A DNA stretch of 27,639 nt from Actinomycetes bacterium (lineage in GTDB: Bacteria > Actinomycetota > Actinomycetes > Actinomycetales > Cellulomonadaceae): positions 1 to 27,639 of the forward strand of contig JAEYUL010000194.1 in NCBI GenBank assembly GCA_023432565.1, in the 5' to 3' direction. Under the pieces are notes generated by a model. That model saw only the letters and a list, made by a program, of their open reading frames with translations, ran no database searches and had not been told where the DNA came from. Below, in pieces: positions 8,020 through 17,300 of this stretch. The first letter of the stretch is position 1, and each line of letters begins with the position of its first letter. The translations under genes and the position numbers were made by a program.

Positions 8020-8025
8020 ACGGTA
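8020..8025 (-). promoter_or_regulatory. -10 box for a leaderless transcript of the reductase gene
   Basis: On the minus strand TACCGT is followed by six bases and then the GTG start at 8013. The G of GTG would therefore be at or next to +1. No purine-rich RBS exists in front of this start. Confidence 0.5.
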
Positions 8026-8045
8026 GTCTCAGGTCGGGAGGCGTG

Positions 8046-8504
8046 ATGGTTCACGAACGCGTGCGCGGGCACGAGCACCGGGACGCGGCGCGGCGCTCCG
8101 AGCAGGGCCAGACGCCGCCGGACAAGTCGACCCCGCGTGCACCTGAGCGCGTCGGGTCGCCCGCCGGACCCGCCGCGGACCCGGCCGTCCCCCCTGCCGA
8201 GCGCCCGCTGGACCCGCGGGCCATCGCTCGCGCCTCGCTCGAGGTCTCGCGCAACGTGTCGTTGTGGTGGACGTGCGGCGGGGTGCTGGTCGCGTGCGTC
8301 GTCGGCCTCGTCGCCGGGACGGCGGCGGGCGCGTGGACCATGTCCGTGCTGCTCGCGGTCTCGGCCGCGGTGCGTGCGGTGCGGCCCGAGCCGGCCCCGG
8401 TCGCCCTCGCGGTGCGGTCGCGCGCGCTCGACGTCACGATCCTGTCGTTCCTCGCGGTCGCGATCGCGGTGCTGGCGGCCCTGCTGCCGTCGCCCGTGGC
8501 CTGA
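8046..8504 (+). CDS. DUF3017 family membrane protein
   Basis: This 152-residue protein has a charged, Pro-rich N-terminus (1-70). Three hydrophobic segments follow: WWTCGGVLVACVVGLVAGTAAG, AWTMSVLLAVSAAVRAV and VTILSFLAVAIAVLAALLPS. A conserved Arg region with VRSRALDV precedes the last segment. This is the pattern of DUF3017, an actinobacterial family usually encoded beside purH/folD/mdh; here it lies 1.3 kb after purH without folD. The ATG at 8046 lies four bases after GGGAGG (8036-8041). A GTG at 8043 is closer and less likely. The function is unknown. It is divergent from the reductase gene with only 32 bp between starts, so the two promoters overlap. Confidence 0.8.
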   Translation: MVHERVRGHEHRDAARRSEQGQTPPDKSTPRAPERVGSPAGPAADPAVPPAERPLDPRAIARASLEVSRNVSLWWTCGGVLVACVVGLVAGTAAGAWTMSVLLAVSAAVRAVRPEPAPVALAVRSRALDVTILSFLAVAIAVLAALLPSPVA

Positions 8505-8525
8505 GCGGCTCGGGCCCGGACGCAC

Positions 8526-8559
8526 GCAGGGGCCCGGGACTGCCGTCCCGGACCCCTGC
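8526..8559. terminator. Bidirectional terminator between DUF3017 and aquaporin genes
   Basis: GCAGGGGCCCGGGA (8526-8539) pairs with TCCCGGACCCCTGC (8546-8559) around a 6-base loop with one mismatch. It lies between the convergent stops at 8504 and 8576. Confidence 0.85.
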
Positions 8560-8575
8560 GGCGCACCGGAGGTGG

Positions 8576-9664
8576 TCAGCGCTGCTGACCCTCCACGACG
8601 ACGACGTCCTCCTGCGTGACGTACACGTCGTCCTCCTCGAGCAGGTTGTCCTCCTCGACGGGCTCGGCGGCGAACGCGCGGTACACGATGCCGGCGAGCG
8701 CGGCACCGAGCACGGGTGCCACGACGAACACCCACAGCTGCTTCCAGGCCCAGCCGTCGGAGAAGATCGCGGCGGCGAACGAGCGAGCCGGGTTGAGCGA
8801 GCCGTTCGTCGCGGGGATGGTCACGAGCAGCAGGACGGCCAGCGCCACGCCGATCGCGACGGGGGCCAGGCCGGCGGGCGCGCGGCGGTCGGTCGCGCCG
8901 AGGATGACCCCGACGAACACACCGGTGGCGACGAGCTCGAGGACGAGAGCGGCGAACAGCGTGAACTCGGCCGTGCTGGCACCGCCGGTGCCGGTCTGGA
9001 CGAGCGTGTTGAGGGGCGAGTGCTCGCCGTAGCCGTTGGCCACTCCGGAGAACAGCTCGCGCACGCCCGAGCGGCCCAGCGCCTCGGGCAGGGTCGACGG
9101 CACCGCGATGAAGATGACCGCGGCGCCGAGCGCGCCGCCGACGAGCTGGGCGAGCCAGTAGGGGAGCACGTCCCGCCAGGACGTGCGGCCGGCGAGCGCC
9201 GCGCCGATCGTCACGGCGGGGTTGAAGTGACCGCCGGAGACGTGGCCGACCGCCGCGGCGGCCGCGAGGACCGCCAGGCCGAAGCCGAGCGCGACACCGA
9301 GCGCGCCGCCGCCGATCGAGCCGAGGCTGGCGTACATGGCCACGCCGAGGCCGACGAGCACGAGCACGAACGTGCCGAACACCTCCGCGCCGAGGCGTGC
9401 CGCCAGGCTCGGGCCCTCGGTGACCACGGTGCCGGCGGGGATGACGTACGCGTCGTAGTCGACGTCGTCGTCGGCGGCCTGCGGGGCCGCCTCGGCCGCG
9501 GGTGCCGTGGGGGCCGCGGCGCTCGGCGTCGCCGCCGCAGGTGCCGGGGTCGTGGGGGGCTCCGTGGCCTGCGGTGTCGCCTCGGCTGCGCTCGGGGCGG
9601 CGGGAGCCGGCGTGCGCTCGGCGCCCTGCGGGTCCGGCGTGCCGGCGGTGTTGTCCTGGGACAT
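8576..9664 (-). CDS. Aquaporin (MIP family, AqpZ-like) with long N-terminal extension
   Basis: This membrane channel for water or small neutral solutes has 362 residues and six membrane helices from about residue 92 to 330. The two half-helix NPA motifs are at N148-P149-A150 (GHFNPAVT) and N291-P292-A293 (SLNPARS), with the selectivity-filter Arg294 present. The helix-5 position that is His in AqpZ (VIHGATD) is Leu255 here (VILGATD), suggesting a less water-restricted filter. Family members are usually ~230-270 residues. The excess is an Ala/Pro-rich N-terminal tail (1-85) and an acidic C-terminal tail (EEDNLLEEDD). The ATG at 9664 follows a weak GACAGGA. A possible -10 (CATAGT) lies on the minus strand at 9707-9702. 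It is divergent from icd. Confidence 0.93.
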   Translation of the reverse strand: MSQDNTAGTPDPQGAERTPAPAAPSAAEATPQATEPPTTPAPAAATPSAAAPTAPAAEAAPQAADDDVDYDAYVIPAGTVVTEGPSLAARLGAEVFGTFVLVLVGLGVAMYASLGSIGGGALGVALGFGLAVLAAAAAVGHVSGGHFNPAVTIGAALAGRTSWRDVLPYWLAQLVGGALGAAVIFIAVPSTLPEALGRSGVRELFSGVANGYGEHSPLNTLVQTGTGGASTAEFTLFAALVLELVATGVFVGVILGATDRRAPAGLAPVAIGVALAVLLLVTIPATNGSLNPARSFAAAIFSDGWAWKQLWVFVVAPVLGAALAGIVYRAFAAEPVEEDNLLEEDDVYVTQEDVVVVEGQQR

Positions 9665-9804
9665 GGCGGTCCTGTCGGTAGGTGGGAGTGGTTCGCCCGC
9701 CACTATGGCAGCCCCAGCCGTGCGCCGCGGCTGGGGGCGGGCACCAAAATCGGTGACGGTGGCCGTCGCACGTGACCAGGCTCCCGCCGGATCCACCGGA
9801 GAAG

Positions 9805-9825
9805 TCTCTCGATGTCGAGTAATCT
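9805..9825 (+). promoter_or_regulatory. Operator-like dyad overlapping the icd -10 box
   Basis: TCTCTCGATGTCGAGT (9805-9820) contains the dyad CTCGA-TG-TCGAG and is followed by TAATCT (9820-9825), a good TANNNT -10 box. The first 11 bases are identical to the core of both sucC repeats at 581 and 605. A factor bound here would block or shape RNA polymerase binding at icd. Confidence 0.6.
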
Positions 9826-9859
9826 TGCCTGCGGCCCCGTCCCCAGCAAGGAGTTCCGC

Positions 9860-11077
9860 ATGGCGAAGATCAAGGTTGTCGGCCCGGTCGTCGAGCTCGA
9901 CGGCGACGAGATGACGCGCATCATCTGGCAGTTCATCAAGGACCGCCTCATCCACCCGTACCTCGACATCGACCTGCGGTACTTCGACCTGTCGATCCAG
10001 AACCGCGACGCCACCGACGACCAGGTCACGATCGACGCGGCGTACGCCATCAAGGAGCACGGCGTCGGCGTCAAGTGCGCGACGATCACGCCGGACGAGG
10101 CACGCGTCGAGGAGTTCGGCCTGAAGAAGATGTGGGTCTCGCCGAACGGCACGATCCGCAACATCCTCGGTGGCGTCGTCTTCCGCGAGCCGATCATCAT
10201 CTCGAACATCCCGCGGCTGGTCCCGGGCTGGAACAAGCCGATCATCATCGGCCGTCACGCCCACGGCGACCAGTACAAGTCGACGAACTTCAAGGTGCCC
10301 GGCGCCGGGAGGATCACGATGACGTTCGAGCCGGCGGACGGCTCCGAGCCGCAGAAGTTCGAGGTCGTGACGATGCCCGAGCACGGGGGCGTCGCGATGG
10401 GCATGTACAACTTCAACGACTCGATCCGCGACTTCGCGCGCGCGTCGTTCGCGTACGGGCTGCAGCGCGGGTACCCGGTCTACCTGTCGACGAAGAACAC
10501 GATCCTCAAGGCGTACGACGGCGCGTTCAAGGACATCTTCGCCGAGGTCTTCGAGGCCGAGTTCAAGGAGAAGTTCGACGCCGCCGGGCTCACCTACGAG
10601 CACCGCCTCATCGACGACATGGTCGCCGCCGCGATGAAGTGGGAGGGCGGCTACGTCTGGGCGTGCAAGAACTACGACGGCGACGTGCAGTCCGACACGG
10701 TCGCGCAGGGCTTCGGCTCGCTCGGCCTCATGACGTCGGTCCTCATGACCCCGGACGGCAAGACCGTCGAGGCCGAGGCCGCGCACGGCACGGTCACGCG
10801 CCACTACCGCCAGCACCAGGCGGGCAAGCCGACCTCGACCAACCCGATCGCGTCGATCTTCGCGTGGACCGGAGGCCTGAAGCACCGCGGCAAGCTCGAC
10901 GACACGCCGGCGGTCACCCAGTTCGCGGAGACGCTCGAGGACGTCGTCGTCACGACGGTCGAGAGCGGCAAGATGACGAAGGACCTCGCGCTGCTGATCG
11001 GGCCCGAGCAGCCGTGGCTCACCACGGAGGAGTTCCTGGCGGCGCTCGACGAGAACCTCGCGGCGCGCCTGGCCTGA
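9860..11077 (+). CDS. icd: NADP-dependent isocitrate dehydrogenase (eukaryotic-like dimeric type)
   Basis: It oxidises isocitrate to 2-oxoglutarate and CO2 with NADP in the TCA cycle. The 405-residue protein begins MAKIKVVGPVVELDGDEMTR. This belongs to the IDH1/IDH2-like subfamily (subfamily II), not the E. coli type. Substrate-site residues appear in SPNGTIRN and FREPI, catalytic segments include MGMYNFNDSI, and metal-binding Asp lies in LIDDMVA and YDGDVQSD. The cofactor region is AAHGTVTRHYRQH; Arg/His after GTV are as expected for NADP use. The ATG at 9860 follows AAGGAG (9848-9853). An ATG at 9812 in the same frame lies inside the operator/promoter and is rejected. The gene is monocistronic, with a terminator 17 bp downstream. 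Confidence 0.97.
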   Translation: MAKIKVVGPVVELDGDEMTRIIWQFIKDRLIHPYLDIDLRYFDLSIQNRDATDDQVTIDAAYAIKEHGVGVKCATITPDEARVEEFGLKKMWVSPNGTIRNILGGVVFREPIIISNIPRLVPGWNKPIIIGRHAHGDQYKSTNFKVPGAGRITMTFEPADGSEPQKFEVVTMPEHGGVAMGMYNFNDSIRDFARASFAYGLQRGYPVYLSTKNTILKAYDGAFKDIFAEVFEAEFKEKFDAAGLTYEHRLIDDMVAAAMKWEGGYVWACKNYDGDVQSDTVAQGFGSLGLMTSVLMTPDGKTVEAEAAHGTVTRHYRQHQAGKPTSTNPIASIFAWTGGLKHRGKLDDTPAVTQFAETLEDVVVTTVESGKMTKDLALLIGPEQPWLTTEEFLAALDENLAARLA

Positions 11078-11093
11078 CCCGTCGCACGACGCT

Positions 11094-11131
11094 CGAAGGG
11101 CGCTCTCCCCGGCCGGGGAGGGCGCCCTTCG
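11094..11131 (+). terminator. Terminator after icd
   Basis: CGAAGGGCGCTCTCCCCGG (11094-11112) is followed directly by its inverse, CCGGGGAGGGCGCCCTTCG (11113-11131), with one wobble pair. This makes a stem of about 17 bp with a GGCC turn. Confidence 0.88.
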
Positions 11132-11202
11132 TCGTCCCGGAGGGAGCGGCGGGCGGTTGCGCGCGGTTTGGGCCGGTTGGTCACGGGACGGGAACAACCT
11201 TC

Positions 11203-11240
11203 GCAAACTGTTGCTGCAAATTGCCGTAAGCCAGTACGTT
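11203..11240 (+). promoter_or_regulatory. Promoter and LacI-type operator candidate of the amylopullulanase gene
   Basis: A dyad GCAAACTGTTGC (11203-11214, GCAA-N4-TTGC) is followed immediately by GCAAATTGC (11216-11224). GCAA/TTGC half-sites are typical of LacI/GalR-family sugar regulators such as MalR. A likely -35 (TTGCTG, 11211-11216) and -10 (TACGTT, 11235-11240), spaced 18 bp, overlap the dyads. Transcription would start near 11247, leaving a leader of ~114 bases. Inference: repression relieved by maltose or maltodextrins. The AT content of this short stretch stands out from its surroundings. Confidence 0.55.
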
Positions 11241-11360
11241 GCCACCAGTCCGTCGACACCGCCGTCGTCGGAGCCCCGCAGGCGTGCGACGCAGCGCGCG
11301 CCGCGCGGGGCAGCACCCCGCATGCCCGCGCCCCACGCGCGGAGACGAAGGAGTCGTCGC

Positions 11361-14300
11361 ATGTCCGTCGCCCCCGCGCGAGCACGTCGCCCGCTGTCGG
11401 CGCTGACCGCCTCTGTCCTGGCCCTCGCCGGCGCGTTCGTCGTCCAGCAGACGGCCTCCGCCGCCGACGAGACGCCGTACACGCTCGTCGGGGACCTGCA
11501 GTCCGAGATCGGCTGCCCGGCCGACTGGGAGCCCACCTGCACCGCAGGGGACCTCACCCCGGTCGAGGGCCGCCCAGGGCACTACGCCACGACCGTGACG
11601 CTGCCGCGGGGCAGCTACGAGTTCAAGGTCGTCGCCGACCACTCGTGGGACACGGCGTACGGCTTCGCGGGCTCCGACGACGCGGGAGCGCCGAACATCC
11701 CGCTGGTCCTGGCCGGGAGCACACGCCTGCTCGTCGACCTGGACCTGGCGACCGGCCGCACGACCCTGACGCCTGCGGACCTGCAGGCCGAGTCCGAGCA
11801 CGACGCGGCGCCCGTCGCGCCCGTGCGCCAGCCCGGCGCCGGTCAGCAGTTCTACTTCGTCATGACGGACCGGTTCGCCAACGGCGACCCGACCAACGAC
11901 CGCGGCGGCCTGACCGGCGACCGGCTCACCACGGGCTTCGACCCCACGGACAAGGGCTTCTACCAGGGCGGCGACATCGCGGGTCTGCGCGACCGGCTCG
12001 ACTACGTCGAGGGCCTCGGCACGACCGCGATCTGGCTGACACCGTCCTTCACGAACAAGTACGTCCAGGGCGCCGGGACCGACGACGTCTCGGCCGGCTA
12101 CCACGGCTACTGGGTCACGGACTTCACCTCGATCGACCCGCACTACGGCTCGAAGGCCGAGCTCGCCGCGCTCATCGACGACGCGCACGACCGCGGGATC
12201 GACGTCTACTTCGACATCATCGCGAACCACACGGCGGACGTGATCCAGTACGCGCAGCCGCCGGCGGCAGGTTCCGACCCCTACCCGTACGTGTCGCAGG
12301 CCGACGAGCCGTACACCGACGCCGACGGCGAGCCGTTCGTGCTGTCCGACGTCGTGGGCCGCACGTTCCCCGAGCTCGACCCCGCCACGTCGTTCCCGTA
12401 CACCCCGGTCGTCGACCCGGCCGAGGCGGACGTCAAGGTGCCCGCGTGGCTCAACGACCCGACGCTGTACCACAACCGCGGCAGCTCGACCTACGCGGGG
12501 GAGTCCTCGACGCTCGGTGACTTCGGCGCGCTCGACGACCTCATGACCGAGAACCCGGTCGTCGTCGACGGCATGGCGCAGATCTTCTCCGACTGGGTCG
12601 ACTTCGGGATCGACGGCTTCCGGATCGACACGGTCAAGCACGTGAACATGGAGTTCTGGCAGTCCTGGACGCAGCAGGTCATGGACCACGCGCGGGCCAC
12701 CGGCAAGGACGACTTCTTCATGTTCGGCGAGGTGTACGACGCCGACGCGACCAGGACGAGCCCGTACGTGCGCGACACGGACATGAGCTCGGTGCTCGAC
12801 TTCGCGTTCCAGTCCGCGGCGTCGGGCTACGCGGGCGGTGGCTCGGCGAAGAGCCTGTCGGGCCTGTTCGCGTCCGACGACCACTACACGACGCCCGACT
12901 CCAGCGCGTACGCGCTGCCGACGTTCCTCGGCAACCACGACATGGGCCGCATCGGCTACTTCTTGCGCGGCAAGGACGCCGCCGAGCAACGCGACGTGCT
13001 CGCGCACCAGCTCATGTTCCTCACGCGCGGTCAGCCGGTCGTCTACTACGGCGACGAGCAGGGCTTCGTCGGCACCGGCGGGGACAAGGACGCGCGCCAG
13101 TCGCTGTTCGGCACGCAGGTCGACTCGTACGCCGAGCAGCCGTTGATCGACGGCTCGAACCTCGGCACCGGCGACCACTACGGCACCGACGGGACGCTGT
13201 ACGATGCGATCGCCGAGCTCGGTGCGCTGCGCGCAGGCCACCCCGCCCTGGTCGACGGCGCGCAGGTCGAGCAGTTCGTCGCCGACGGCACGGGCGTGTA
13301 CGCGTTCTCGCGCGTCGACCGCGACGAGCGCGTCGAGTACCTGGTCGCGGTGAACAACGCGACGACGACGAGGACCGCGACGTTCTCGCCGCTGAGCCCC
13401 GACGCGACGTTCGAGGCGCTGTACGGCGCGACCGGCTCCGTCGTCGCGGACGGCGACGTCGAGCTCACGGTCCCGGCCCTGTCGGCAGTCGTGTACCGCG
13501 CGACGAGCCCGCTGCCGGAGCGCGCGAGTGCCGTCGACGCGACCTTCGTCGGCACGCCGGGCCGGCCGGTCACGGCGCTCCAGGAGCTGGCGGTCACGCT
13601 CGACGAGGAGGCCTACGCCGAGACGACGTTCGACTACCGCGTCGCGGGCGACGACGAGTGGACGACGCTCGGCACGTCCGACACGGGCCGTCCGCGCGTG
13701 TTCCACACGACCGCAGGGCTGGCGGCGGGTGCGCTCGTCGAGTACCGCGCGGTCGTGCGCGACGCGAGCGGCAACGTCTCGGTCGCCACGGCGCACGCGA
13801 CCGTCGGCGAGGGTTACGGGCCGGGCACACCCGTCGTCGCCGACGCCGAGAGCATCGTGACGATCCCGGGCGGGCACAACTCCGAGATGGGCTGCAGCGC
13901 CGACTGGCAGCCGACCTGCACCGCGGCCCAGCTCACGCTGCAGGCCGACGGCCGGTGGTCGGGCACGTTCACGCTGCCCGCGGGCACCTACCAGTACAAG
14001 GCCGCGGTCGGCGCGGCGCACTACGAGCAGCAGGGCGCCGAGAACGGGGCCTGGCACCAGAACTACGGCGAGGACGGGGTCAAGAACTCCCCGGCGGGGA
14101 ACATCACCTACACGGTGACCGACCCCGACCGTCCGGTGACGTTCTGGTACGACCCGTCGACGCACCGCGTCACGAACGACGCCGCGGGTGCCGTGTACAC
14201 GGTCGCGGGCAGCTTCCAGACCGAGCTCGGCTGCGCCGCGGACTGGAGCAGCACGTGCCTGACCGGCCTGCTCGCCGACGGCGACGGCGACGGCGTGTGG

Positions 14301-17300
14301 ACCTACACGACGTCCGCGATCCCCGCCGGCAGCTACGAGGCGAAGGCCGTCCAGGGCTTCGACTGGGACACGAGCTACGGGACCGCCGCGGGCGGCAACG
14401 TCGCGTTCTCGGTGACGTCCGAGACTCCGACGGCCACGTTCAGCCTCGACACCGCGACGGGTGTGCTCACGATCGCCGCCGGGCTGCCGGAGGAGCCCGG
14501 AGGTGATCTTCTGGTCACGGTCCCGGGCAGCCACAACTCCGAGATGGGCTGCGCGGGCGACTGGGCGCCGGACTGCACCCAGGCGGTCCTGACGTTGCGG
14601 CCGGGTGGGGTCTACGCCGGTACGTTCACGATCCCGGCCGGTGACTACGAGTACAAGGTCGCGATCGGCGGGTCCTGGAGCGAGAACTACGGCGTGGGCG
14701 GGGTGCGCGACGGGGCGAACGCCGCCTACTCGCTGGCCGAGCCGACCGACGTCACGTTCGTGTACCACCCCGGATCGCACCTGTTCACCTCGAGCGCCGA
14801 GGGACCGCTGTACACGCTCGCGGGCGACTTCCAGTCCGAGCTCGGCTGCCCGGGCGACTGGCAGCCGGACTGCCTCGCGGCACTGCTGCAGGACGGCGAC
14901 GGCGACGGGACGTACGAGTTCGTCACGTCGAGCCTGCCGACCGGCTCGTACCAGGTGAAGGTCACCCAGGACCTGTCCTGGGACCTCAGCTGGGGCGCGG
15001 GCGGGGTCCCGGGGGGTGACAACATCGAGTTCTCGGCGACCGAGGGCAAGCAGGTGCTGTTCTCGTTCGACTCCACGACGAAGGTGCTCACCGTGACCGT
15101 TCAGGACCCACCGCTGCCCGGCACGGGACAGGCACGCGCGCACTGGGTCACGGCCGACACGCTCGCGTGGCCACGTGACCTCCTCGACGTCGACCCGGCC
15201 GACCTCACGTTCACGCTGCACCACTCGCGCACGGGTGGGCTCGAGCTCACCGACGGTGAGGTCACCGGCGGCGACGCGCTGCCCCTGACCTACGACCCGG
15301 CGGGCCTCGGCGCCGACGTGACCGCCCGGTTCCCCGCGCTCGCCGGGTACGCCGCGCTGCACGTGGACCCCGCCGACGCGGCCGAGCTGCTGCGCGGGGA
15401 GCTGCGCGTGCTCGCGGCGGCCGACGAGGGTCCCGCGGCGTTCACGGGGGTGCAGACCCCGGGCGTCGTCGACGACCTGTACGCCGACGCGGCCGCGGAC
15501 GCCGACCTCGGCATCACGTGGGACGGCGACGTGCCGTCGTTCGCACTGTGGGCCCCCACCGCACAGGACGTCGACCTCCTGCTCTGGACCGGTGCGAGCA
15601 GCGAGGCGCCGCAGCGGGTCCCAGGCACGCGCGGGGCCGACGGCGTGTGGCGCGTGACCGGTGAGGCGGGCTGGACGGGTGCGGCCTACCGGTACGCGGT
15701 GACGGTGTACGCGCCGTCGGCGCGCCAGGTCGTCGAGAACGCCGTGACGGACCCGTACTCGGTCGCGCTGACGACGAACTCCACGCACTCGGTCGTCGTC
15801 GACCTGGCGGACCCGGGCACGCGGCCGGCGATCTGGACCGACACCCCCGCACCCCGCGTCGAGAACGCCGTGGACCGGGCGATCTACGAGCTGCACGTGC
15901 GCGACTTCTCGATCGCCGACGAGACGGTGCCCGCCGCGGAGCGCGGCACGTACCTCGCGTTCGCACGGGACTCCGCCGGCACCCGGCACCTCGCCGCGCT
16001 CGCGGGCGCCGGGCTGACGACCGTGCACCTGCTGCCCACCTTCGACATCGCGACCATCGAGGAGGACCGCGCGCGGCAGGAGACGCCGGCGTGCGACCTC
16101 GCGTCGTTCGCGCCGGACTCCGACCAGCAGCAGGCGTGCGTCGCGGCGATCGCCGACGCCGACGGGTTCAACTGGGGCTACGACCCGTTCCACTACCAGG
16201 TGCCCGAGGGGTCGTACGCGCTCGACCCGGACGCACGGGTCAGCGAGTTCCGCACCATGGTCGGCGCGCTGCACGCCACCGGGCTCGAGGTCGTGCTCGA
16301 CGAGGTCTACAACCACACCTCGGCAGCCGGCCAGGCGGACACCTCCGTGCTCGACAAGGTCGTGCCCGGCTACTACCACCGGCTCGACGCGGCGGGCGCC
16401 GTCGAGACGAGCACGTGCTGCTCGAACGTCGCGACCGAGCACGCGCTCGCGGGCAAGCTGATGGTCGACTCGGTGGTCCTGTGGGCCCGGCAGTACAAGG
16501 TCGACGGCTTCCGGTTCGACCTCATGGGGCACCACTCGGTGGCGAACATGCAGGCCGTGCGCGACGCGCTCGACGAGCTGACGCTCGAGAAGGACGGCGT
16601 CGACGGCTCGCGCGTCTTCCTGTACGGCGAGGGCTGGAACTTCGGCGAGGTCGCCGACGACGCGCTGTTCGAGCAGGCACGGCAGGGCAACCTCGCCGGA
16701 ACGGGCATCGCGACGTTCTCCGACCGCCTGCGTGACGCCGTGCGTGGCGGAGGCCCGTTCGACGAGGACCCGCGCGTGCAGGGCTTCGGCTCGGGCCAGT
16801 ACACGGACCCGAACGGCGCTGCGGTCAACGGCGACGAGGCCGAGCAGCTCGCCGCGATCCGGCACCAGGGCGACCTCGTGCGCCTCGGGCTCGCGGGCAA
16901 CCTCACGGACTACGCGTTCCTCACCAGCGACGGCACCGTGCGCACGGGCCGGGAGATCGACTACAACGGGCAGCCCGCGGGCTACGCGAGCGAGCCCGAC
17001 GAGATCATCACGTACGTCGACGCGCACGACAACGAGACGCTGTGGGACTCGCTCACGATGAAGCTCCCGCAGGCCACGTCGATGGACGACCGCATCCGCA
17101 TGAACATGCTGTCGCTCGCGACGACCGCGCTCGCGCAGACGCCCTCGTTCTGGCACGCGGGCGCCGACCGGCTGCGCAGCAAGTCGCTCGACCGCAACAG
17201 CTACAACTCCGGCGACTGGTTCAACGCGATCGACTGGACCGGCCAGGACAACGGCTTCGGCAAGGGCCTGCCGCCGCAGGGTGACAACGGCTCGAAGTGG

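Noticed and set aside
9812..9859. Upstream ATG for icd that adds 16 residues
   Set aside because: It lies within the operator dyad and before the -10 box. The ATG at 9860 has AAGGAG and the normal family N-terminus MAKIKV.
9668..11557. Upstream extension of the aquaporin frame across icd and into the next gap
   Set aside because: The frame stays open only because of codon bias. The recognised aquaporin starts at 9664, and the extension is antisense to icd with no protein-like features.
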